Part shown: positions 15,949 through 23,558 of the stretch, in pieces | How positions within the stretch are numbered: position 1 is the first letter of the stretch | Layout: each line of letters opens with the position of its first letter | From: Alphaproteobacteria bacterium | GTDB lineage: Bacteria > Pseudomonadota > Alphaproteobacteria > RF32 > CAG-239 | Length of the DNA: 23,558 nucleotides | Direction of reading: 5' to 3' | Assembly: GCA_017645485.1 (NCBI GenBank) | Contig: JAGCOI010000179.1 | Coordinates: 1 to 23,558, forward strand | Made by a program: the position numbers and the translations under genes | The notes under the pieces: model-generated | Seen by the model: only the letters and a program-made list of their open reading frames with translations | The model's database searches: none | Told to the model about the DNA's origin: nothing

Positions 15949-17687
15949 GCTGCCCTCAAAAAAGTTATCATCATACAACCGGCACTTACATACAAAATGG
16001 TTATATATAAGCATAGTACAGCATTAATGTCTATTTTTTCAATTATTTTTTGAAATTGACACGGCAATCTTCTGACAAAACCGGCAATAAAAAACATAAA
16101 AACAGGTAAAAACGGCAAATAATATCTGCCTTGAATACCAAAAACAGCTTGTGCCCCTATTTTTGTTTCTCTAAGCAATAATGCGGGCACTGTCACACTT
16201 GCAATCAATAAGGTTAAAAACAAAATAAAATTATATTTCATCCCTTCTCGTATTTCCAAACCTTCTCTAAAACAAACAATAAGCAATAAAATGAACAATA
16301 AAAGAATAACCATAGGCGGAATTGTTGGAAACACACCAGTTAATATCGGCCAACCTAATCTTGCCCCGAGCATAGTATACAAAATATAAGAAAATCTGTT
16401 AACATACATATAAAACACCATTTTAACATATAAAAAAGGATGTTCAAATGCAAAACTTGTTGATAAATATCCTTCTTTCAAATAATTCATCTGAAACATC
16501 GGTTTATCTGTATACAAAAAATCATTAAATAAGAATAATGATAATAATGCTGTGGCTAAAATCATCATGATATGAAATCTTTGATTTTTCAAAACAAAGA
16601 TAAGCGTCAATAAAATAATATATCCGCCACCTTTTGTTGCTGTCATTAAAAACGTCCACATTAAAAGCATAATCATTTTTCTTTGTGAATATTCTTCATT
16701 TAATGAAAGTACACATGCAATAAAATTGAAAGTAGTAATAATGACCATACCATCATATGAAAAACCACTCGAATACATTAATGAGATCGGTAAGACAGCA
16801 ATCATTGCCATCACATATTTTAATTTAGGTATGGTTCTAATGGCAACATACACCCCGACAGTATAAAATAAAAACATAAAAAGTTTTGCTAAATACGCTA
16901 ACCATATTGTATTAAACCGGAGCACACGTCCTAAGACAACCCCTGTAATCAAAGGTATATAACTGACAAACGAATAACATTCCATAGCCTCGTCTGTTAT
17001 TGAAAGTTCCTCCGTCTTCTCCGTATTAACCTTTTGATTAATATTTGAAACAGCCGCCTTATATCCTGACCTGTTAGGGCTTAAATATTTCATCCATACA
17101 TTTTCAAAAAAATCAGAATCTATTTTCCGTCCGCTCCACTCATTTTCTTGTAAAACAATATTTGAAAATCTGTATGTTGCCGCCATATGTCGCCATGCAT
17201 CAGGGGCACTCCAAGGCAATATAGCCAAATAATAAATTGTCCCGAGCGAAATCAAAACTAAAAAATAAAATGTATATACACTAAACTTATGGATATACGT
17301 TATAAACACCGACAGCGTCATTAAAGCCATTAAACTGATTAATAAAAACACAAAACTGACACGAATGTTTTCATTTAAAAAAGTCACTTCTCTTATACAA
17401 TATAATCCAAACAGCAACCAAAAGATAGACATGCCTCCAATCACACAAGATTTTTTATCTTGCTTCTTTTTAACGTTGATATAAACAAAAAATGCAGTCA
17501 TCAAAACATACAAAATGCTTAAAAACGGATGATTCTTAATCGGTACAACATACATGGCATACATATCAGCCCTCAAATCAGGTTCTATAAGAGAACTTGT
17601 CATACAAAAATATCCGGCATACAACAATACAATCCAAAGCATTCCTTTGATAAAATTGTGAATTAAACCTGATTTATTTATCATCAT
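15945..17687 (-). CDS. DUF2142-like multi-pass membrane protein, putative GT-C glycosyltransferase
   Basis: The 580-residue protein has roughly a dozen hydrophobic segments. It carries features I associate with DUF2142: APDAWRHMAATYRFS in an external loop (161-175; Asp163 a possible catalytic acid), YIPLITGVVLGRVL, LPISLMYSSGFSYDGM, TATKGGGYI and near the end GIQGRYYLPFLPV. By fold it would use a polyprenyl-phosphate sugar on the periplasmic side; substrate unknown. A hydrophilic insertion of about 70 residues (about 183-250) follows the first motif. The ATG at 17687 has AGGGG four bases upstream and lies 14 nt inside the end of the preceding gene; it in turn overlaps the following GT2 gene by four bases. 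Family call is from motif memory. Confidence 0.75.
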   Translation of the reverse strand: MMINKSGLIHNFIKGMLWIVLLYAGYFCMTSSLIEPDLRADMYAMYVVPIKNHPFLSILYVLMTAFFVYINVKKKQDKKSCVIGGMSIFWLLFGLYCIREVTFLNENIRVSFVFLLISLMALMTLSVFITYIHKFSVYTFYFLVLISLGTIYYLAILPWSAPDAWRHMAATYRFSNIVLQENEWSGRKIDSDFFENVWMKYLSPNRSGYKAAVSNINQKVNTEKTEELSITDEAMECYSFVSYIPLITGVVLGRVLRFNTIWLAYLAKLFMFLFYTVGVYVAIRTIPKLKYVMAMIAVLPISLMYSSGFSYDGMVIITTFNFIACVLSLNEEYSQRKMIMLLMWTFLMTATKGGGYIILLTLIFVLKNQRFHIMMILATALLSLFLFNDFLYTDKPMFQMNYLKEGYLSTSFAFEHPFLYVKMVFYMYVNRFSYILYTMLGARLGWPILTGVFPTIPPMVILLLFILLLIVCFREGLEIREGMKYNFILFLTLLIASVTVPALLLRETKIGAQAVFGIQGRYYLPFLPVFMFFIAGFVRRLPCQFQKIIEKIDINAVLCLYITILYVSAGCMMITFLRAA

Positions 17688-19431
17688 TTTCCCCTAAAAT
17701 TTTGTTTTGCATATCTTTAGGTACACAAATGTAAAGATTCGGATTAAGATTATTTTTCAATTCCTGACACGCATAATTAAAAACAATATCATCGTACGAA
17801 ACATATATTTCAGCTATTTCAATATTTTTCAAATACTTTTTTAAGGGTTCTTTTAAGCATTCATTCATGTCTTTAATCCACCCTAAGTGCAGTGCTCGTT
17901 GACATAACTTCAAATTTTGTTCGTATTCTTGTTGTACTTGACCTTTGGTTTGAAAAATATTTAAATTATCCTTATCATAAATATAAACGATCGGTCCTTT
18001 ATGCTCTTTTTCAATTTTCTTTCTTTGCTCTGCAAACGCGCCGTATTCTGCAAAATCGGAACCTTTTCCGTTAATACATGGCAAATTTTTGAGCGTGCAT
18101 TTAGGATAATAAGTCACGGTCTTAAAACTTTGTTCTTTTGCCATTAACGGAATGACAAAGGCTGTCGGCATACCATATAATTTAACAAGAGTATCTTCAG
18201 GCAACCGAACTTCTTGCATTTCAATATGTTTTTGCACATGCCCATAAGGTAAACAAACACAACAAATAAAATATAAAATAAAAATACAATGCAAGATAAA
18301 GATAATCGGGTGTTGTTTACGATGATAATAATTAAACAAATCAATCAAAACAATTGCCCCAACAGCTTCAATAACAACGGTATAGCGCCCTACTCCAAAC
18401 AACCCCATCCATATTAAAATACTCAAAAAAACAAAAATATACGCCATCGTTTGTAAACGTTGTTGCTTATACACCGCTCCGAGTTTTTTCTTGCATGCCA
18501 GAACACAAAAAGCAACAATGGGTAATACATAATAAAGTGTCAGCGGCAAATTATAATACGGACGTTCCAAACCAGCTACAACATATGTTTTCAGATGCCA
18601 CAAAAAAGGAAAAATAAAGAATTCCGTTAAAGATGGTACACAGGCATCATTTTTATAATTGAAATCAAAGAAATACGGCGAATGAAACATACCATTTAAA
18701 AACGGAAAAAACGGATTAGAGTAAAGTACCCAATATTTATACATAAAATAGCCGTTTACAATCAAATAACCGGCAAGTCCGCCAAGTGCAAAAAAGAATA
18801 TGCTTTTAACTGGCTGTTTCAGATAATGCCAACATATAATAAGAGTTAACCCGCTTGCCACACAATACACAACAACAGTCTGTTTTAAGCCGAGACCGAT
18901 ACCCATAATCAATCCGCAAAGAAAAAATCTCTTTAAATTTTGCGTCTCAGAATCTTTAACCGTTTTCAATAAAAGATACAGCCCCCACAAAATAAAAAAC
19001 GCAACAGGGATTTCATTTGCGGATGTGCCGATTTGTCCGAACGTTGCCTGTCCCGTCGTGCAAACAACTAAAACCAAAAAACTGAAAAGATATTTGTGCG
19101 CGCCCTCAAAAAATAACCGACAAATTTTATATAACACAAATAAAAACAAACCAAACCACATACCTTGTAAAGCATACAAAATATTCGGAAAATCATTAAA
19201 ATATTTAATATACAAATAAAGCGGTAATTCAATAATCGGATTATAAAACGTATTAACGCTTGCCGGCACAACATCTAATCCCGCTCGGTCGTTCAAAAAT
19301 GCAAAAGCATTATAATAATGATAATGTGAAAAATCCCATAAAACCTCATTTTTAAACAGCATACCTGTGAGCATACCGACAAGTACGCATAAAGTTAAAC
19401 ACAGAATATTTCTTTTTGCTTGCTTTTCCAT
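17674..19431 (-). CDS. Multi-pass membrane protein, GT-C/GT87-like glycosyltransferase (paralogue B)
   Basis: The 585-residue protein is a full-length paralogue of the 10447-12297 product. Matching landmarks are LWDFSHYHYYNAFAFLNDRA (31-50; Asp33 candidate catalytic acid), VVPASVNTFYNPIIELPLY, NILYALQGMW, GLIMGIGLGLKQ, and in the soluble C-terminal part FAEQRKKIEKEHKGPIVYIYD. It lacks about 30 residues found in paralogue A's C-terminal region. Residues 208-257 are coded by the near-identical 148-bp tract. About ten membrane helices precede a C-terminal domain of around 190 residues that probably faces the periplasm. It starts 2 bp after the acyltransferase stop with GGGAAGAG upstream, so it is in the same transcript. 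Having two such genes suggests two related acceptors or donor linkages. Confidence 0.8.
   Translation of the reverse strand: MEKQAKRNILCLTLCVLVGMLTGMLFKNEVLWDFSHYHYYNAFAFLNDRAGLDVVPASVNTFYNPIIELPLYLYIKYFNDFPNILYALQGMWFGLFLFVLYKICRLFFEGAHKYLFSFLVLVVCTTGQATFGQIGTSANEIPVAFFILWGLYLLLKTVKDSETQNLKRFFLCGLIMGIGLGLKQTVVVYCVASGLTLIICWHYLKQPVKSIFFFALGGLAGYLIVNGYFMYKYWVLYSNPFFPFLNGMFHSPYFFDFNYKNDACVPSLTEFFIFPFLWHLKTYVVAGLERPYYNLPLTLYYVLPIVAFCVLACKKKLGAVYKQQRLQTMAYIFVFLSILIWMGLFGVGRYTVVIEAVGAIVLIDLFNYYHRKQHPIIFILHCIFILYFICCVCLPYGHVQKHIEMQEVRLPEDTLVKLYGMPTAFVIPLMAKEQSFKTVTYYPKCTLKNLPCINGKGSDFAEYGAFAEQRKKIEKEHKGPIVYIYDKDNLNIFQTKGQVQQEYEQNLKLCQRALHLGWIKDMNECLKEPLKKYLKNIEIAEIYVSYDDIVFNYACQELKNNLNPNLYICVPKDMQNKILGENDDK
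18662..18809. repeat. 148-bp near-identical tract shared with 11525-11672 (copy B)
   Basis: Partner of copy A, same orientation, offset 7137 bp. The downstream 10-bp block at 18688-18697 has five of the 11 mismatches; the rest of the tract is about 96% identical. It codes KSIFFFALGGLAGYLIVNGY and the residues that follow. Confidence 0.85.
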
Positions 19432-19433
19432 AT

Positions 19434-20495
19434 CTAATCTCTTCCCTGAAGATCATGCGTTTGCGCATTAAAAAAACGCCTCAAATATGTCGCACACGGC
19501 TTTTCAATAACATGATAAGCAAAAATACCAAGCAACACACATAAAAACAACATAACCATAAAAGAATTTGGTTTTGATAAATTTGAAAGAAAGCTTAATC
19601 TGTCATATAAAAAATCAACAATAATCAAATGTGTTAAGAAAAAAGAAAGACAATATTTCGAAATTCTACCCCACGAATCGTCATCGAAAAATTGCGAAAT
19701 ACAACCTCTTTTTAATAAAAACAATAAAATCAAAATCAAAAATAAAATGATAAAATGCACATACGCAATTCGAAACATCCCCGGTTCAAACATCAACAGT
19801 AAAATATAAATAATTACAAAAAATTCTAAAAATGAAAAAACAAAAAATTGTTTTTGTGTATGTATGTACGTAGAATGAAAAATTTTTCCATGTTTATAAA
19901 TATTAGCAACCATACAGCCCAGTCCTTCACAAATCAACCCTCGTAATATACTTTTGGGAAATAAAGACCAACGCAAATTATATGGTAACAAATTAAAACA
20001 TATAAAACTTAAAAAAACAATTATGCCTATAATCATGTTCGAGGTTGAAGACGATTGTGTTTTAATTAAATAAAAATAAAAAACGGAAACCCAAAATAGA
20101 ACCCCCATATACCAAGCAACCCCTAAACAAAAGTATTCAGAATTTGCAAGCCCCGTCGATGGTAAAAAGAAGATAAGTGAAATATAATTTTGAAAAGAAA
20201 ATGTATGTGTAATCATTTGGCACATTATTTCACCAAACAACATCAGCGGCAAAAATCGTATTATTTTTTTTATTGCAAAATCAGATAAGTTTTTTTGCCG
20301 GTCTATGGTATAATATAAAAAGAAACCGCTCAATATAAAGAAAAATTCAACTGCCAGATATCCTTTATTATTTCCATGGCTATAAAGTACATTAAGTGCG
20401 TGACAGGCAAAAATGCAAAATGTAAAAAATATCCTCAAAAACTCCACATTATAAAGTCGAGGTAAACTTTTGATTTCAACTTCATTTTTTATCAT
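19434..20495 (-). CDS. Acyltransferase-3 family membrane O-acyltransferase
   Basis: The 353-residue protein has about ten membrane helices and the acyltransferase-3 (OafA/NodX-type) hallmark of Arg, ten residues, His: R21 in EFLRIFFTFCIF and His32 in FACHALN. The second landmark is GYLAVEFFFILSGFFLYY (46-63), followed by a basic FAIKKIIRFLP segment. No C-terminal SGNH domain is attached, so it is a stand-alone transmembrane form. Members transfer acetyl or other acyl groups from the cytoplasm to glycans, so this gene probably acetylates the surface glycan built by its neighbours; acyl group and sugar are unknown. The ATG at 20495 lies 3 bp after the oxidoreductase stop; GAGG sits rather far upstream (about 14 nt), so translation likely relies on coupling. 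Confidence 0.88.
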   Translation of the reverse strand: MIKNEVEIKSLPRLYNVEFLRIFFTFCIFACHALNVLYSHGNNKGYLAVEFFFILSGFFLYYTIDRQKNLSDFAIKKIIRFLPLMLFGEIMCQMITHTFSFQNYISLIFFLPSTGLANSEYFCLGVAWYMGVLFWVSVFYFYLIKTQSSSTSNMIIGIIVFLSFICFNLLPYNLRWSLFPKSILRGLICEGLGCMVANIYKHGKIFHSTYIHTQKQFFVFSFLEFFVIIYILLLMFEPGMFRIAYVHFIILFLILILLFLLKRGCISQFFDDDSWGRISKYCLSFFLTHLIIVDFLYDRLSFLSNLSKPNSFMVMLFLCVLLGIFAYHVIEKPCATYLRRFFNAQTHDLQGRD

Positions 20496-20498
20496 TGT

Positions 20499-22043
20499 TT
20501 ATTTCTTTTCCTCGTGATATTCCGTTTCCGTGTTCACATTCCAAATTTCGGCCTTATCACACAAACCTAAAATACAATCCACCGTTTTCATTGCCGTTAA
20601 GGCAGAATGGTCCATATTGTTATATTTGTGCATGCCGTTTCGCCCGACAAGATAAAGATTATCAATGCTTAAAACATATTTTTTAACATCTTCAAACTTA
20701 TCATAACTTCCGAAATATGCAGGATATGCCTTTTTAACCCTTTTCGTGTATGCGTCTAAAACATCTTCTTTCTTAAAAATGCCTATTTTTACAGCCTCGT
20801 CAATAGCAAAATCAATAAAGGTTTTGTCATCGTCCGTCCATATCTTATCGCCTTCGTTGCAAAAATATTCCAACCCTATCCAAATTTTATGTTCGAAGTC
20901 GTCAACCATATACGGGCTCCAGTTATTAAAAAATTGAATACGCCCGAGCTTAACACCTTTTTCCTGAATATAAATCCATGTATCGGGAATAATATTATTG
21001 ATTGTTTTAATTTTCGTTTTGTTTTTCAAGGCAAGCTTGTTTAACAAAACACCAACCACTCTGAAATCACGATACATTAACCCCTCAGAAATTTCTTTAA
21101 TCTCCTCGGGCACATCACCCATGGCTTTGCACAAATCTTTAACCGGCATCGTTGAAATAAAAATATCGCCCTCATATTCTTTACCGCTTTCGGTCACAAC
21201 ACTTTTAATCACGCCGTTTTCTTTTTTTATTTGCGTCACTTTTTCACCCAAAACGATTTTACCGCCCATATCTTCAATATCTGCGCCAACCGTCTCCCAC
21301 AAATGTCCGGGACCAAACTTCGGATAAAAGAAATTTTCAATAAAACTTGTTTCAACGGCCTTGCCTTTTTTAGCGCCTAAATTCAAAAACATCTGTTTTA
21401 AAACTTTTAATATCGATATACCTTTAATCCGTTGTGCGCCCCATTCGGCAGAAATTTTACCGCATTCAATACCCCAAAGTTTTTCGGTATAATCCTTAAA
21501 AAATGTACGATATAATTCGCGCCCGAAACGGTTAATCATAAAATCTTCCAAAGATTTTTCTTCTTTGATAGGAAATAAAAGTGCCTTTAAATACGAACAC
21601 CCTATTTTAAACATCCGCCACAATCCCAAACCTTTAATCGTGTTCAAATTCAAACTGACGGGATAATTAAAAAACGTTTTCAAATAAAATATGCGCGACA
21701 ACCTCGGACGTCTCAACATCACACGGTCGGTTTTCGACGGATCCGGCGCATCTTTTTTATCCGAAAGTTCAACAGTTCTGTTTAAAATAACATCATCTTT
21801 TGAGGGTTTTCCCTGAAGCGGCAAAACGTCAAGCCACCAGTTCATCACTCTGTCCGATTTCGAAAAAAACCGATGCCCGCCCATGTCAATACGGTTGTTT
21901 TTGTATTCAAGCGTTGCACTGATACCGCCTATAAAATCATTTTCTTCCAAAATCACGGGCATCATATCCGTACGTTTCAACATCTCATAAGCGGCTGTCA
22001 ATCCGGCCGGTCCTGCCCCGATAATCACTGCTTTTCTAGCCAT
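20499..22043 (-). CDS. FAD-dependent oxidoreductase of the UGM/HemY-like superfamily
   Basis: The 514-residue soluble protein starts with the ADP-binding fold [16 protein letters not shown] (5-20; GxGxxG at 9-14), followed by [12 protein letters not shown] (33-44) and [16 protein letters not shown] (55-70), a signature of COG1232-like proteins found in exopolysaccharide and O-antigen loci. Near the C-terminus [20 protein letters not shown] is the second FAD-contact segment. It is longer than UDP-galactopyranose mutase (about 370-390 residues), so a simple mutase call is unsafe; a sugar-nucleotide or lipid-linked-sugar redox or ring-contraction reaction is plausible. GGGAGAGG precedes the ATG at an ideal distance. 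The gene is 14 bp from the upstream glycosyltransferase stop and belongs to the same operon. Confidence 0.85.
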   Translation of the reverse strand: MARKAVIIGAGPAGLTAAYEMLKRTDMMPVILEENDFIGGISATLEYKNNRIDMGGHRFFSKSDRVMNWWLDVLPLQGKPSKDDVILNRTVELSDKKDAPDPSKTDRVMLRRPRLSRIFYLKTFFNYPVSLNLNTIKGLGLWRMFKIGCSYLKALLFPIKEEKSLEDFMINRFGRELYRTFFKDYTEKLWGIECGKISAEWGAQRIKGISILKVLKQMFLNLGAKKGKAVETSFIENFFYPKFGPGHLWETVGADIEDMGGKIVLGEKVTQIKKENGVIKSVVTESGKEYEGDIFISTMPVKDLCKAMGDVPEEIKEISEGLMYRDFRVVGVLLNKLALKNKTKIKTINNIIPDTWIYIQEKGVKLGRIQFFNNWSPYMVDDFEHKIWIGLEYFCNEGDKIWTDDDKTFIDFAIDEAVKIGIFKKEDVLDAYTKRVKKAYPAYFGSYDKFEDVKKYVLSIDNLYLVGRNGMHKYNNMDHSALTAMKTVDCILGLCDKAEIWNVNTETEYHEEKK

Positions 22044-22057
22044 ATATTCCTCTCCCT

Positions 22058-23557
22058 TTAATCTTTCCTTTTATAGACATCTGTCCCTTTAATCTGCTCG
22101 TAATTTTCTTTAATCCAAGTCTCATCAATTTTCCAAAAGTTCGTCTCAATATACTGTATCTTCCCACGCAATACCGGGTATTTATTCAATTTTCTCATAA
22201 GGTTCCTGTTTCGCAACATAAACCATTCTGCTTTCTCTTTTGCCACCGTATCAAATGGCATAAATGAGTAATGTGAACTTTCCAACGCCAAATATTTTGG
22301 TTTTTTTGCTTTAACCTCATCATTAGGATCAAAATGCTTATCTTGATGATATATTTCATCAACAATCACAACATTATGAAAACCAAACCAATAAAAATCC
22401 TGAAAACCGCTAAAAATATTTGCTCTTAATATCCTAAAATCCATCATATCATCTTGCATATTTTGTTCCACTATATTTGATACCGTCCGCATATATTTAC
22501 GATACCGTTGCGCTTCGTCTTGCAGGGGATACATTAAAATCAAAGAAAAAACACAAACTCCTATAATAATAAAGCGATACCGATTGCATACATTTACGAA
22601 ATTACCTATAAGCATTACCCCAAACATAAAATATGGAATGTAATACCAACTATGGGGTGCAAAATAAATCAAAGATACACCCGAAATCAAAAAGCACCCG
22701 AATATTAAACCGGTTTTCATCGAAAAATGATAAGTGCGTATAATAAATAAACATAAAAAAAACGCCAATATTTTCAAGAAATAGGGAACTCCTGAAATAT
22801 AATCACCGTAATAATCCTGCATTTGCGCATTAAAAGTATAATTATAATAAAAAAATGCCGGCCACATTTTATAATAAAACAGATAACACAAATAAATCAA
22901 TATGGGCAATATCCCGCATATACAAGCCACAACAAAATCTGATTTTACAATTTCTTTTTTTATCAGTGCATAGAGATTATATCCGCCAAAAACAAATATT
23001 AAAAACAAACTCTTTTGCAAAAACAAAAAAGATACGGATATAGCTATATAGGATATAATTAAGTTACGTCTTTTTTTTAGATCAACATAATCAAAATAAT
23101 ATTTAATGCCGATTAAAAAAAACAACAACATAAAACTGTCAGGTCTTAAATTAGAAATATCCATCCACAACATCGGCACAGATAAAACACATAAAGTTGA
23201 AAACTTTGCTGCACTGCTTCCATATAAATGTTTTTTATTGATTTGGTAGGCTATATATATACAAGCCAAATAGCTTAATGTTCCGATAATTCTGAAAACG
23301 GGAATAATTGCAATATTTAAATAAAATACTTTGGCAAGCGGAGCTAATATATACCAAAGTAACGGATGATGGTGCTCAAAAAAATCCACATACGGTAAAA
23401 ATCCGAAACTCACTGCCAAAGATGCCCTTATATGCTCAATGGTATCTAAAAATTCATAAACATGAAAATCTCGATAAACAGACACCACACAAAACAAACA
23501 AATAAAAATCAAAAAAAATTGATTAAGCGAACCAAAAGAAGTCAAATTTTTTTTCAT
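22058..23557 (-). CDS. GT39-like (ArnT/PMT-type) membrane glycosyltransferase, 5' end uncertain
   Basis: About 499 residues with around eleven membrane helices. The first external loop contains [13 protein letters not shown] (34-46) and [16 protein letters not shown] (53-68), the acidic pair plus Tyr-x-Asp-Phe and HHP elements typical of GT39 enzymes that take a polyprenyl-phosphate sugar. [14 protein letters not shown] follows. The last 150 residues are soluble and probably periplasmic. The ATG at 23557 is only two bases from the window edge, so the true start may lie outside. It ends 14 bp before the oxidoreductase gene and heads the visible part of the glycan operon. Acceptor and sugar are unknown; the transfer role is by family. 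Confidence 0.82.
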   Translation of the reverse strand: MKKNLTSFGSLNQFFLIFICLFCVVSVYRDFHVYEFLDTIEHIRASLAVSFGFLPYVDFFEHHHPLLWYILAPLAKVFYLNIAIIPVFRIIGTLSYLACIYIAYQINKKHLYGSSAAKFSTLCVLSVPMLWMDISNLRPDSFMLLFFLIGIKYYFDYVDLKKRRNLIISYIAISVSFLFLQKSLFLIFVFGGYNLYALIKKEIVKSDFVVACICGILPILIYLCYLFYYKMWPAFFYYNYTFNAQMQDYYGDYISGVPYFLKILAFFLCLFIIRTYHFSMKTGLIFGCFLISGVSLIYFAPHSWYYIPYFMFGVMLIGNFVNVCNRYRFIIIGVCVFSLILMYPLQDEAQRYRKYMRTVSNIVEQNMQDDMMDFRILRANIFSGFQDFYWFGFHNVVIVDEIYHQDKHFDPNDEVKAKKPKYLALESSHYSFMPFDTVAKEKAEWFMLRNRNLMRKLNKYPVLRGKIQYIETNFWKIDETWIKENYEQIKGTDVYKRKD

Positions 23558-23558
23558 A

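Noticed and set aside
15949..16014. N-terminal extension of the GT2-GtrA frame
   Set aside because: It lies inside the preceding membrane-protein gene; the GT-A fold begins at the ATG at 15948, which is coupled to the upstream stop.

Overview
The window comes from an AT-rich bacterium, most likely an alphaproteobacterium. That guess rests on the enolase, on the phage portal/terminase type, and on intergenic repeats of a kind common in that class; the sequence alone does not fix the genus. No tRNA, rRNA or CRISPR was seen. The window has three blocks.

Block 1 (1-5682) is phage-derived. On the minus strand, in transcription order, lie two small unrecognised genes (4081-4482, 3785-4084), a strong sigma70-type promoter (3708-3736), an intrinsic terminator in its leader (3651-3680), a small terminase, a large terminase, a GroES-like co-chaperonin and a P22-like portal protein that runs off the left edge. 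The portal frame is open from 1641 to base 1. A late promoter read straight into a terminator just ahead of the terminase genes, directly after small phage genes, resembles the lambda Q/pR'/tR' arrangement and suggests antitermination control. Divergently, on the plus strand, lie an S24/LexA-fold repressor whose catalytic serine position is alanine and a MazG-type NTP pyrophosphohydrolase. No integrase or attachment site is visible on this side.

Block 2 (5700-8319) is ordinary chromosome: a bidirectional terminator, enolase (minus), and then a dCMP-deaminase-family enzyme and a NarL/FixJ-type response regulator (plus).

Block 3 (8334-23557) is a run of ten minus-strand genes with short gaps or overlaps, read from right to left: a GT39-like membrane glycosyltransferase, an FAD-dependent oxidoreductase of the UGM/HemY-like superfamily, an acyltransferase-3, a GT-C-like membrane protein, a DUF2142-like membrane protein, a GT2-GtrA protein, a phosphoglycerol-transferase/GDPD fusion, then a 460-bp non-coding stretch full of palindromic repeats, a second GT-C-like paralogue, UDP-glucuronate decarboxylase and a second GT2-GtrA protein. 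Together these look like a lipid-linked cell-surface glycan pathway. A cytosolic enzyme makes UDP-xylose, GT2-GtrA proteins would make and flip polyprenyl-phosphate sugars, GT-C enzymes would transfer them on the periplasmic side, and the acyltransferase and phosphoglycerol transferase would decorate the product. The two GT-C paralogues share a 148-bp tract of about 93% nucleotide identity inside otherwise clearly diverged genes, which points to gene conversion.
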